Origin: Entamoeba invadens IP1
Lineage: Eukaryota; Evosea; Mastigamoebida; Endamoebidae
Direction: 5' to 3'
Assembly: GCF_000330505.1 (NCBI RefSeq)
Contig: NW_004443563.1
Span: 140,152 to 151,105, forward strand
Length of the DNA stretch: 10,954 bases
How positions within the stretch are numbered: position 1 is the first letter of the stretch; the number at the start of each line of letters is the position of its first letter. The notes under the pieces are model-generated. The model saw only the letters and a list, made by a program, of their open reading frames with translations. It was not told the DNA's origin and searched no databases. This document shows positions 1 to 8,408 of the stretch, piece after piece. The translations under genes and the position numbers were made by a program.

Positions 1-1970
1 TAATTGTTCGATCTTCATTTAAAAAATTACATTAGAGTTTATTTGTACATTATCTTCAATTTGCAATGAGTGACATTATTAGTATAAGTGTTGTTATTTG
101 CTTATTTAAAAAGACAAATAACACAAATAAATATCATCCAAAATAATTTAGTATCATCGTTGTTTTTATGAGCAATAGAATTATTTTCTTACTGTTATAT
201 TATAAATAAATTACAATGTTTAAATTAGTTTGTGTAAATCTGAATGTTCCCCAAATTTAAAATTATAAACTTGTTGTGAAAAACAAAAAACTTTTTAAAA
301 TTTTACAAAAATAATCAGTCTTTTAACGTTATCTAGTCTCAAATGTTATTTGGTACCTTTTGGATCATAAAGATTGGAATATTTCGGGAAGCAGTCCCAA
401 AAACTTATCCCAATTGTTTCGGGTTTTTTCACGTTTACCTAATGCCTAATGTTTAGACAAAATTAAAGCTATTTTGCCCACCAGATAACGTTTGAGACAA
501 GATAATGTTAAAAGACTGGCTCTAATTTAAAAGAGGTTGTTGTTCATTTGCGAATTTACAAATTGTTTATTAAATTTCAACATTTGTAATATTTATTAAA
601 CTTGTTAAAATATAGAATTATTAATGATCGAATAAATCATATAATTGGATTTTATAAATCTTAATTTGTTTTGTTGTTTTAGTTATAATTGCTATTTTGT
701 ATCACCATACCATAAAATATTAATAATCATTTATATTTTTATAAATTGTTTTCGAAAAATAAAATAATTAAACTTCAAGTTGATTTTTATTTCCATTTGC
801 TCGGTTTTTGATTATTTATATGACAACGTTTTCACAGAAAAACTATTTAAAAATATTTTAAAGTTTTTCTTTTCAGCATTTTTTATTATAACTATTGTAT
901 GGATTTTTCTTCAAATGACTATTATTTATAGTAAACGATGTGTCGTTTTTGTGTTCATTATCGGGAAATTAAAAACATTATCTTTTTAACATTTTCATTC
1001 TTTTGTAACTTACAGTAAATATTCTATCATTGAGTAATTTTGACCAATAAAAGTGGCTTACACAGAGATAGAATAAACAATTAGATGATTTAAAAAATAA
1101 TTACAACATTATTTCCTATTTTTGGTTACACATGTCAAAATTGTTTATCAATAAAAAACAAAAATATATTTTAGTATTTTTAAAAGGCGATTGTGTTATG
1201 AGTTTTATTATTTTTTATTAATTTTTGCCAGAAAGAAACTCGATTTTTTTTTCTTAAATAAATATCATTTACATTAAATTGATATGTATTTTAACACAAA
1301 TAAAATGTACAATTTATAAGTTGTTAATACACTTTTCATTAAATTTAATGTTGATAAACTAATAAAAAATTTAATGTTACTTTTTATGAAAAATTTGATA
1401 CTCGTTTCGTAAAAAACATGTTATGTATATGTATTATAATCAATGGTTAAGTTTGTGTAATAATATTAATATATTGTTTTAATTTGCATTATGTATTTTT
1501 ATAATTGAATGAAATGATTTTCGTGTTTTTGTGTTTTTTTCTAATAGTTTATATACTATATATTATCAATTAAAAACAAATATTTTTTTGTCAAAAAGTC
1601 TATCGATCTTTTTCTAAGTTCATTTTTGTTGAAAAATTAACTGTATTATCGAACTATTGATTTTTATTAAAATATATTAACAATTGTAATAATTGTTTTT
1701 TTAACAAAGATATATTAATTAATTATTGAAAACAATTGTTAAAACATCTAATTTATCAAATATTATTGGATTAAATAAAAAAATTTGTTATTATTTTAGT
1801 GTTTGTTTCAAATAATTTTTGTTTAATGGAAACATAAAAATAAACAATATTTGCTTATAATACCGAATAGAATTATAATTACAAAAAACAACAATTAACT
1901 TTGATTTTAGTCCAAAAATTGGTAAAATTTTCGAAAATTTTTTTCATTTTTTTGTAAAAGTCTTATTTGA
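1..1970. other. AT-rich intergenic region upstream of the TMK gene
   Basis: This 2-kb stretch is dominated by A and T homopolymer runs, with stops in all frames and no ATG-initiated frame that looks coding. Structures seen in it are a 203-bp inverted-repeat element (316-518, listed separately), a weak 9-bp inverted repeat (1020-1028 with 1067-1075) and an 11-bp inverted repeat (1677-1687 with 1732-1742). The last part must hold the promoter, and possibly a first exon, of the downstream receptor kinase. I could not find a good match to the Entamoeba TATA-like or GAAC core elements close to 1970, nor a GTTTGT donor preceded by an ATG plus hydrophobic codons. Confidence 0.7.
316..518. mobile_element. 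MITE-like inverted-repeat element, 203 bp
   Basis: The outer 38 bases (316-353) match the reverse complement of 481-518 at 34 of 38 positions; both termini begin CAGTCTTTTAAC. The enclosed 127 bases are visibly richer in G and C than the flanks. This is the form of a small non-autonomous DNA transposon. The terminal CAGT resembles Tc1/mariner ends, but the flanking bases are AT on the left and GC on the right, so there is no TA duplication and family assignment is weak. The divergence of the arms suggests an old copy. Weaker, gapped similarity between about 204-315 and the complement of 519-606 may mean the original element was longer. No coding capacity was seen inside. Confidence 0.55.
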
Positions 1971-2072
1971 AAAAAAATTGTGTTTTTATGGGAAAGAGTT
2001 AACACTAGTTCCCTGTTTTTAAAATTAAAAATTCGGCAAAAACAAAAAACGCCTGACTGTGGGTATAGCCCA

Positions 2073-5000
2073 ATGTATGACACAACAAACAGTGAAATAG
2101 TTCAATGTGCGAACAATTTGACAACAGGACAGTATTGGTGGTGTGGTTCAAATAATGAAAACATTATAAACAAGGATGGTTATTGTATTGTTCAAAACTG
2201 TGATGATGGAGTAGGTGGTTCAAAAGGAACAGCAGGGATTTGCAATCGATGTTCGAGTTCTTACCCATATTATTATGAAAACAATTGCCATGAATGCAGA
2301 AAAGGTTTTTATTACAACGGTACTGATTGTGATGGTTGTATGAATGGATGTATATATTGTTATAACGAAGATACGTGTGAAATGTGTTTGAATGGGTATT
2401 ATTTTTATAATATGAAATGTCATGAATGTGAAATAAGACGATACACGACTATTGATGGGTGTGCGGATTGTATAAATGGTTGTGAGTCATGCATTTCTGG
2501 TGAAACGTGTGAAAGCTGTTATGTTGGTTTTTACAAATACAATGAAACTTGTTACGTTTGTCCAGAAGGATGTTCCACGTGTAATCTCTTGTTAGAACAA
2601 GTAGTTTGTATAACATGTTCGGTTGAATATTATTTAAATATGAACTCTTGTATAAAATGTAAAAATTGTTCTTCTTGTGACCAAAAAGGATGTTTTGGAA
2701 AAACATGTTTAGAAGGTTTTTATGGGAAACGAATATGGAATGTTGAACAACAGTACTATGAATATCAATGTATTGCATGTTTAGTTGAATGTTCTTCTTG
2801 TAGAGATACTACTTGCAGTAAATGTTTTGATGGGTATTACATTAAGGATAGTAAATGTTTAGAATGCGGAGGAAATTGTTCACAATGTAATTTAAACGTT
2901 TGTTTGGAATGTGTAACTGGGTTTTATTTTCAATTAGGAAATTGTGTAACGTGTCCTAACACTTGTTCTCTGTGTTCCACGACAAGTGCAGAGTGCACAC
3001 AATGCCAGCAAAACTACGTGTTCCAAAATCCCAAAACCGCCGAATGTGAATCTTGTTCTTCTTTTGATACAAATTGCAAAACATGTGATTCAAGTTTTTT
3101 TAGAAGGTGTTATGAATGTCAAACTGGGTATTATCCTTCTCTAACTACTTACAAATGTACTAAATGTTCTTCAACTTGTGAATCGAATGGGTGTAACACG
3201 TATACAGGAGTATGTCAGACATGTGCTGACAATTACACAATAACATCAACTCCAGGCATAGAGTGTGGTTTATGTTCTGATTTTGATTCCAATTGCGAAA
3301 TGTGCTCAAAAACAACAAGAAAATGCAACAAGTGTAAAGCTGGTTATTACCCACAAACTGTATATCCTTATAAATGTATTTTATGTGACATTACATGCAA
3401 TGGTCAATGTGATGCAATAACTGGATATTGTACTTCGTGTATTTCCGATTACGTCCTGACACTCAACAGAAATTCACTCAAATGTGAGTCGTGTCAAACA
3501 TTTGAACCCAATTGCAAATCATGTGCTTTTAATGGGGAGAGAAAGTGTCTGACTTGTGTCAATAAGTACAAACCCGCAAGTAACGGGACTTGCATCAAAT
3601 GTGATTCAACCTGTTTGGACAACTGTGATGGAACAAGTGGAATTTGTACCAAATGCGTGAGTGGCTATGTTCCTTATAACCCAACACAAACAACTTGTCA
3701 AGAATGTTCTAATTTCGACACAAAATGTATAAACTGTGCAACAAATAATACACGAATATGTAATGAATGTAAATTACCTTTTTATCCATCACAATCAGGA
3801 CAAAATATTGGACAATGTATTGAATGCGACTCAACATGTGCCGATTGTGACACCACAAATGGTAACTGTAAAAAGTGTTCAACAGCAAATTGGGTTGTCA
3901 CAGAACCGATATCAATACGATGTGAGATGTGTTCCACTTTTGATTCAAATTGTGAGATGTGTTCTAATGACTCAAGTCGTGTTTGTACAACATGTAAAAG
4001 CGGTCTTCGTCCAAACACAACAAGTGGGAAGTGTGTTGGGTGTGGGTTGCACTGTGCATCTGGCGCATGCAACCCAACGAGTGGGATTTGCAACCAGTGT
4101 GATACAAATTACGTGTTTCAAAGCACAAAGACTGACCAGTGTGAGAGCTGTTCGACATTTGAAGCCAACTGCATCACATGCGCATCAGACTCAACAAGGA
4201 AGTGCAGTGTCTGCAAGGCAGGGTATTACCCGAAGACATCTGGCGACTACAAGTGTCAGAGCTGTGATGCAACATGTGGTGGAAAGTGCGACACGACAAC
4301 TGGAGTGTGTGCTGGGTGCACAAGTGGGTATGTGCCAACATTACCAATCACAAACAAATGTGTCACGTGCAGAACTTATGACACCAACTGTGTTGAGTGT
4401 GTTAGTGATAAGAGAGAGTGTGCAATATGTCAAAGTGGGATGTATCCAAACACAAATGGGACATGCACTCTGTGTGACGCAACATGTAATGGGCAATGCA
4501 ACACATCAACTGGTGTCTGCACAGGCTGTACTACAAACCACGTCTTCACTGACCCACCAGGCAAAGTGTGTGTTGCTTGCAATTCATTTGACACAAACTG
4601 CATCACCTGTTCGCCAGATTTTTTAAGAAAGTGCAAAGTGTGTGCAATTGGGTTCTATCCAGATGAAACATCTGGCAAATGTGTTGCGTGTTCCACAATA
4701 CCAGATTGCAACACGTGTTCGTCTGATGCAAAGAAGTGTTTGACGTGCAAAGATCCGTTTATTCAGAAGAGTGGTGGTTGTGAAAGCTGTCCGATTGGCG
4801 AATACAAGTTCAGCGAAACAACATGCTCAAAGTGTTACAACACAATCGACAATTGCAACACATGTGATACAATCGCTGTTGGCAAAGCAAGATGTAACTT
4901 GTGCATTTCCCCTTACGTTTTGAATGGCACAAAATGTGGATTGTGTCAATCGAATGAATACTTTGACAACACAACAGGCACCCCAAGTTGTGTTAAGAAC

Positions 5001-7937
5001 AATATTAACTGTGACATTTTACAAAACAAAGAAAGCTGTCTGGACTGCAGTGACACTTTCTTTGTTTCCAACTCAAAATTTGTATCATCTGGTAGTTGTG
5101 AATCACCAACTTTAACTTCGTGTGACTGTTCAGACCAAATATCAATCAACTCAAAATGTACACCACAAATGGATCGCTGTAAATACCAGAAATCAGAGAA
5201 GGGTGTTTCGACGTGTATTACATGTGTTGATAATTTTATTCTGAACTACGGTGGTGTGTGTGAACAACAGAGTGTGTATGGGTTGGTGAGAAATGGAGTT
5301 GTTTTTGGTTGCAAAACGGGAACGTATTTGACAAATCAAAACACGTGTGACAGTTGTGTTGGATCAAATGCAGTGTGTGCAACTCAAAACAAGTATTTGA
5401 CATGTGGTGATTTAAAAATCTTTGATGTACAACAGATGGCGTGCACCACCGATACGCAATGCAATTCAGTTGTCGATGGGCTGTGTTTCCAATGCAAAGA
5501 AAATGACATGGAAATTAGCAAAGGAAAGTGTTCGAAATGCGAGACTGAAAACTGTGATATCTGTGTTGGAGGAACGTGTCAAATATGCAAAGTGAATTAC
5601 TTGATGTACAGCGCTAATCGGTGTGTAAACAAAGAACAAGTCAATTGTAAACGCACAAATCAGAGTGGGTGTGCGCAGTGTGAGGCTGGGTATTACCAAG
5701 TTGACACAAAGAACATTGAAGGCAAGTACGACTTCTGCACAAAAACGGATGTTGAGTTGCACTGCAAATACTACTCACTCAACACAACAAAATGCATTGA
5801 GTGCCAAGACGCATTCAAAATGAAAGATGGGATGTGTGCTGAACAATTTGACGATCTCAATAAAGTCAACGAAACAAAGACGTCAGTGTACAACATGAAA
5901 AGTGCACTGAAAACACAAGAAGAAGTCGACTGTTTGACACGAAACAACAAAGGGTGTCAGCGATGTCCAAATGGATATTACCTGAACAAAAACAGTTGTG
6001 AGAAGTGTGTGAATGACTGTTTGAGTTGCTACAATGCAACATATTGCACCACATGTAACAGTGGATACTTCCTTGACTTGTCTATGAAATGCCAAACACT
6101 TGGTGAATTGGCCAATAGGTGTGAAGTACCATTACCAACTGGTGGAGGGTGTGCTATTTGCAAAGTTGGGTATTTCAAAGTCGAGAAAGATTGTGATGCG
6201 TGTGACGAGTCGTGTGATATGTGTTTGAAGAAAGACGAGTGTTTGTCGTGTAAAGATGGCTACATCAAAATTGCAAGTGAATCAAACAAATTATGTTCAT
6301 CAAACACTACACTCTCAAACTGTTTACAATCAAATCTCGAAGGGTGTATACTTTGTAATGAGTCTTTCTTTTTACAAAATGGACGCTGTTTCTCATGCAA
6401 AAAGAGTTGTGCGACCTGTGTAAACAGTGAAAAATGTTTATCGTGTGGAGTCGATAAAATTCTATTGAAAGGAAGTTGTGTCGATTATCGCACTGTAACA
6501 CATTGTACATCAGCAGACAACTCGAAGTGTACTTCATGTGAAGGGAGTAACAAAGTCTCTGATGATGGTGAGAGTTGTGTTTCTAAGACGAATTATGGAA
6601 TGGTTATTGGAATACCTGTTGCATTAATTTTTATCATGATATTCCTATTATTTTTACTTGTTTACTTAACACTGAGAATTCATCAAAAGCGTATTCAACA
6701 CAAAGTTGATAAAAAAGTGTGTACATTTAATATGAAGCGATCTAATATTCCAATGTTTTCTTTATGTGATTCTCTTTGTACCAACAAAGAAATATTGAAA
6801 TTTGATTTAGAAAATAACGAGTTTATTCCCGTTGACAAAGAGACGAGAGACTTAATATGTATTGGTAACACATCAAAACACAACATGAAAGTTCAACTGA
6901 GCGTGATGAATGGGTGCGATTATTACACAATCAGAAGTGAACCTTCTCTTGTTACACTCCACAAAGGTGAGGCTTGTGAGTTTGAGATCTTTATCACGCC
7001 ACTGTGTTCATGTCAGATCAATGATAAAGTAGCAGTTATTGCACTTGATATCACAAATGGACAACAAATCACAACAAGTGTAACTGTTAATGTAACCACA
7101 GAACAATCAACAAAATTAAATTACAGAGAACTTGAAGAATTTAGTCAAATTGGTGAAGGTTCATTTGGTGTTGTATTCAAAGGAACATTCAGAGGTAATA
7201 CAGTTGCAATTAAGAAGATGAAACTAAGTGGTGAAGAAGATGACAATGTAATGATAGAGTTTGAAAATGAGGTAAATATGTTGGATAAGTTCCGAAGTGA
7301 ATATATCGTCCACTTCTATGGCGCTGTTTTCATTCCCAACAAAGTGTGTATGGTCACTGAATTTGCACAATATGGTTCTTTACAAGACTTAATTAAACAC
7401 AAAAAGAGAGAAGACATTGATATAAAGTTGCGAATTAAAATGATGATAGATGCAGCAAAAGGTATTTTGTATTTGCATGAAAATGGGATATTACACAGAG
7501 ACATCAAACCAGACAACATTTTGGTTATATCATTGAATATTGACGACAAAGTTATAGCAAAACTGACTGACTTTGGAAGTGCGAGAAATGTGAATCTGTT
7601 GATGACTAACATGACTTTCACAAAAGGTATTGGAACTCCAGTCTATATGGCGCCTGAAATACTTAAAAAAGACAAATACAAAAAGCCAGCAGATATCTAC
7701 TCGTTTGGAGTGACTATGTATGAATGTATTGGGTGGTGTCAGGCATACTCTAAACATCAATTTAGATTTCCATGGAAAATAGCCGAGTTTGTGATTAATG
7801 GTAAACGAGTTGAAAAGAAAGATAATATGCCTCAAGAATTTTTTGATATCATTCAAAAGTGTTGGGCACAAGATATAAGTAAAAGAATCGATGCTACTAC
7901 TATTGTTAATTTGTTTACTGACATCACTTTTAATTAA
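2073..7937 (+). CDS. Transmembrane receptor-like protein kinase (TMK family), CXXC-rich ectodomain
   Basis: Type I membrane protein predicted to sense an external cue and signal through a cytoplasmic kinase. Numbering from the ATG at 2073 (1954 residues): cysteine-rich ectodomain about 1-1505 made of CXXC modules, including eight tandem repeats at 325-869; one hydrophobic span at about 1511-1534 followed by basic residues; a possible beta-sandwich at about 1575-1675; kinase from about 1687 to the C terminus. The kinase has the glycine loop GEGSFG (1694-1699), VAIK lysine 1714, helix-C Glu1733, a Thr gatekeeper at 1762, HRDIKPDN (1808-1815), DFG (1833-1835), APE (1860-1862) and Asp1874. All catalytic residues are present, so it should be active; the loop sequences are TKL-like and suggest Ser/Thr specificity. 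The architecture matches the large Entamoeba TMK family, whose ectodomains resemble the Gal/GalNAc lectin intermediate subunit (Igl), but this one is unusually long. The start is uncertain: the frame is open back to the stop at 1968-1970, upstream codons include a Cys at 2058, and no signal peptide is visible, so an upstream exon is likely. No internal frameshift was seen. Confidence 0.9.
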   Translation: MYDTTNSEIVQCANNLTTGQYWWCGSNNENIINKDGYCIVQNCDDGVGGSKGTAGICNRCSSSYPYYYENNCHECRKGFYYNGTDCDGCMNGCIYCYNEDTCEMCLNGYYFYNMKCHECEIRRYTTIDGCADCINGCESCISGETCESCYVGFYKYNETCYVCPEGCSTCNLLLEQVVCITCSVEYYLNMNSCIKCKNCSSCDQKGCFGKTCLEGFYGKRIWNVEQQYYEYQCIACLVECSSCRDTTCSKCFDGYYIKDSKCLECGGNCSQCNLNVCLECVTGFYFQLGNCVTCPNTCSLCSTTSAECTQCQQNYVFQNPKTAECESCSSFDTNCKTCDSSFFRRCYECQTGYYPSLTTYKCTKCSSTCESNGCNTYTGVCQTCADNYTITSTPGIECGLCSDFDSNCEMCSKTTRKCNKCKAGYYPQTVYPYKCILCDITCNGQCDAITGYCTSCISDYVLTLNRNSLKCESCQTFEPNCKSCAFNGERKCLTCVNKYKPASNGTCIKCDSTCLDNCDGTSGICTKCVSGYVPYNPTQTTCQECSNFDTKCINCATNNTRICNECKLPFYPSQSGQNIGQCIECDSTCADCDTTNGNCKKCSTANWVVTEPISIRCEMCSTFDSNCEMCSNDSSRVCTTCKSGLRPNTTSGKCVGCGLHCASGACNPTSGICNQCDTNYVFQSTKTDQCESCSTFEANCITCASDSTRKCSVCKAGYYPKTSGDYKCQSCDATCGGKCDTTTGVCAGCTSGYVPTLPITNKCVTCRTYDTNCVECVSDKRECAICQSGMYPNTNGTCTLCDATCNGQCNTSTGVCTGCTTNHVFTDPPGKVCVACNSFDTNCITCSPDFLRKCKVCAIGFYPDETSGKCVACSTIPDCNTCSSDAKKCLTCKDPFIQKSGGCESCPIGEYKFSETTCSKCYNTIDNCNTCDTIAVGKARCNLCISPYVLNGTKCGLCQSNEYFDNTTGTPSCVKNNINCDILQNKESCLDCSDTFFVSNSKFVSSGSCESPTLTSCDCSDQISINSKCTPQMDRCKYQKSEKGVSTCITCVDNFILNYGGVCEQQSVYGLVRNGVVFGCKTGTYLTNQNTCDSCVGSNAVCATQNKYLTCGDLKIFDVQQMACTTDTQCNSVVDGLCFQCKENDMEISKGKCSKCETENCDICVGGTCQICKVNYLMYSANRCVNKEQVNCKRTNQSGCAQCEAGYYQVDTKNIEGKYDFCTKTDVELHCKYYSLNTTKCIECQDAFKMKDGMCAEQFDDLNKVNETKTSVYNMKSALKTQEEVDCLTRNNKGCQRCPNGYYLNKNSCEKCVNDCLSCYNATYCTTCNSGYFLDLSMKCQTLGELANRCEVPLPTGGGCAICKVGYFKVEKDCDACDESCDMCLKKDECLSCKDGYIKIASESNKLCSSNTTLSNCLQSNLEGCILCNESFFLQNGRCFSCKKSCATCVNSEKCLSCGVDKILLKGSCVDYRTVTHCTSADNSKCTSCEGSNKVSDDGESCVSKTNYGMVIGIPVALIFIMIFLLFLLVYLTLRIHQKRIQHKVDKKVCTFNMKRSNIPMFSLCDSLCTNKEILKFDLENNEFIPVDKETRDLICIGNTSKHNMKVQLSVMNGCDYYTIRSEPSLVTLHKGEACEFEIFITPLCSCQINDKVAVIALDITNGQQITTSVTVNVTTEQSTKLNYRELEEFSQIGEGSFGVVFKGTFRGNTVAIKKMKLSGEEDDNVMIEFENEVNMLDKFRSEYIVHFYGAVFIPNKVCMVTEFAQYGSLQDLIKHKKREDIDIKLRIKMMIDAAKGILYLHENGILHRDIKPDNILVISLNIDDKVIAKLTDFGSARNVNLLMTNMTFTKGIGTPVYMAPEILKKDKYKKPADIYSFGVTMYECIGWCQAYSKHQFRFPWKIAEFVINGKRVEKKDNMPQEFFDIIQKCWAQDISKRIDATTIVNLFTDITFN
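3045..4679 (+). repeat. Eight tandem ~73-residue cysteine-rich repeats in the TMK ectodomain
   Basis: Inside the receptor gene, units start at bases 3045, 3264, 3483, 3696, 3921, 4140, 4359 and 4569, spacing 210-225 bases, with a degenerate half unit starting at 4680. Each unit opens C-x2-C-x-(S/T/D/N)-(F/Y)-(D/E)-x-(N/K)-C-x2-C, then has R-x-C-x2-C with a following G-x-(Y/R)-P-like segment, then K/T-C-x2-C-(D/G)-x-(T/H)-C, then a G-x-C-x2-C near the end before the next unit. The regular spacing shows tandem duplication of a single module. The units are diverged from each other in DNA, so recent expansion or slippage is not evident. Modules before and after this block follow a shorter, different cysteine pattern (C-x2-C-x3-C-x2-C-x5-C-x2-C). 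Confidence 0.85.
6603..6674 (+). other. Single membrane-spanning segment of the TMK
   Basis: About 24 residues (1511-1534 counted from the ATG at 2073) are almost all Ile, Leu, Val, Phe, Met and Ala, beginning VIGIPVAL. They are followed by an Arg-Ile-His-Gln-Lys-Arg stop-transfer cluster. This places the cysteine modules outside the cell and the kinase inside. Cysteines are dense before this segment and much sparser after it, which agrees with this topology. Confidence 0.9.
7131..7925 (+). other. Protein kinase domain (TKL-like) of the TMK
   Basis: The domain runs from the LEEFSQIGEGSFG segment to a C-terminal CWAQDISKR motif, which supplies the conserved Arg of subdomain XI. It is complete in all subdomains: glycine loop, VAIK, helix-C Glu, HRDIKPDN, DFG, GTPVYMAPE and DIYSFG. 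The IKPDN catalytic loop and GTPVYMAPE activation-segment end are of the Ser/Thr type, while VTEF..GSL and the C-lobe CW..D...R pattern are typical of tyrosine-kinase-like (TKL) enzymes. The protein ends within about four residues of the domain, so there is no C-terminal tail for docking. Confidence 0.9.
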
Positions 7938-7997
7938 CTTTTTACTTTCCACATTTTGATTTATCAATAAATTATTTTTTTCATATAAAAAATTTTA
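7931..7997 (+). terminator. Probable 3' end / polyadenylation region of the TMK gene
   Basis: The stop codon sits in TTTTAATTAAC, so a TAATT pentamer overlaps it and is followed by a T-rich tract. Entamoeba genes typically have very short 3' untranslated regions with a TA(A/T)TT motif near the stop and a downstream T-rich element. Only 60 bases separate the stop codon from the fold-back element, so the natural cleavage site must lie in this gap or inside the insertion. The motif is short and common in AT-rich DNA, so the call is tentative. Confidence 0.35.
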
Positions 7998-8408
7998 CAG
8001 TGTTCATTGGTTTCAAATCGATAATATTTTTTAATAAATCGATTATGTTTTTATATATATCGACAGTATTTTTTATAGTTTATATTGTATTTAATGAATT
8101 ATATTACTTTTAATGAAATAGACTGTGTTTTTTATAAATTATATAGCATTTAATGAAAGTGATTATATTTGTTATAAATTATATGGCATTTTTCTAATTT
8201 ATACAACATTTTGAGTAAAATCAATAGTTTTTTCTAAAATATATAGGATTTTTGATAACTTATATAACTTTTGTTTGAAAATATTTTGCTTTTTTTACAA
8301 ATTATTGGATATTCCCGAATATTAGGAATAAAAATACACATAATAAGTAAGTTATTATTTGTTAAAAATACTTAATATGTAACTATATTTATATTATTAT
8401 ATAACTAC
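7998..8408 (+). repeat. Left inverted arm of the fold-back element
   Basis: This arm pairs with 8639-9050. From 8011 to 8290 it consists of 14 degenerate 20-bp units in perfect register, roughly TTTATAAATTATATAGCATT in consensus. The best pair of neighbours is the 40-base dimers 8111-8150 and 8151-8190, which agree at about 33 of 40 positions. The innermost 118 bases (8291-8408) do not follow the 20-bp rule and contain the local palindrome-like ATTCCCGAATATTAGGAAT. Confidence 0.85.

Noticed and set aside
780..989. 69-codon plus-strand frame with many Phe/Ile residues
   Set aside because: It begins with TTG, not ATG, lies in very AT-rich DNA, and its hydrophobic content is what T-rich noise gives. 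No domain was recognised.
1020..1075. 9-bp inverted repeat TATTCTATC / GATAGAATA as a hairpin or RNA gene
   Set aside because: The stem is short with a 38-base loop and has no tRNA or known ncRNA features; such repeats are expected in 2 kb of AT-rich DNA.
1677..1742. 11-bp inverted repeat TTAACAATTGT / ACAATTGTTAA as a MITE
   Set aside because: It is short, AT-only apart from the central CAATTG, and shows no flanking duplication or composition change.
1980..2072. GTG at 1980 as the start of the receptor kinase
   Set aside because: GTG is not a usual start codon in a eukaryotic nuclear gene, and the first residues give no signal peptide. The first ATG is at 2073.
3736..4626. Long 296-codon frame in a second plus-strand frame inside the receptor gene
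   Set aside because: It is a shadow of the tandem cysteine repeats: TGT-rich codons shifted by a base give GTN and CAN codons, so stops are rare and the product is an unnatural Val/Gln/His/Ser mix.
7530..7967. 145-codon minus-strand frame over the end of the kinase domain
   Set aside because: It overlaps the catalytic domain, which is clearly the true coding frame, and its product matches nothing.
8011..8290. CRISPR array, suggested by the 20-bp periodicity
   Set aside because: The units are adjacent, degenerate and have no spacers, they are mirrored in the other arm, and the genome is eukaryotic.
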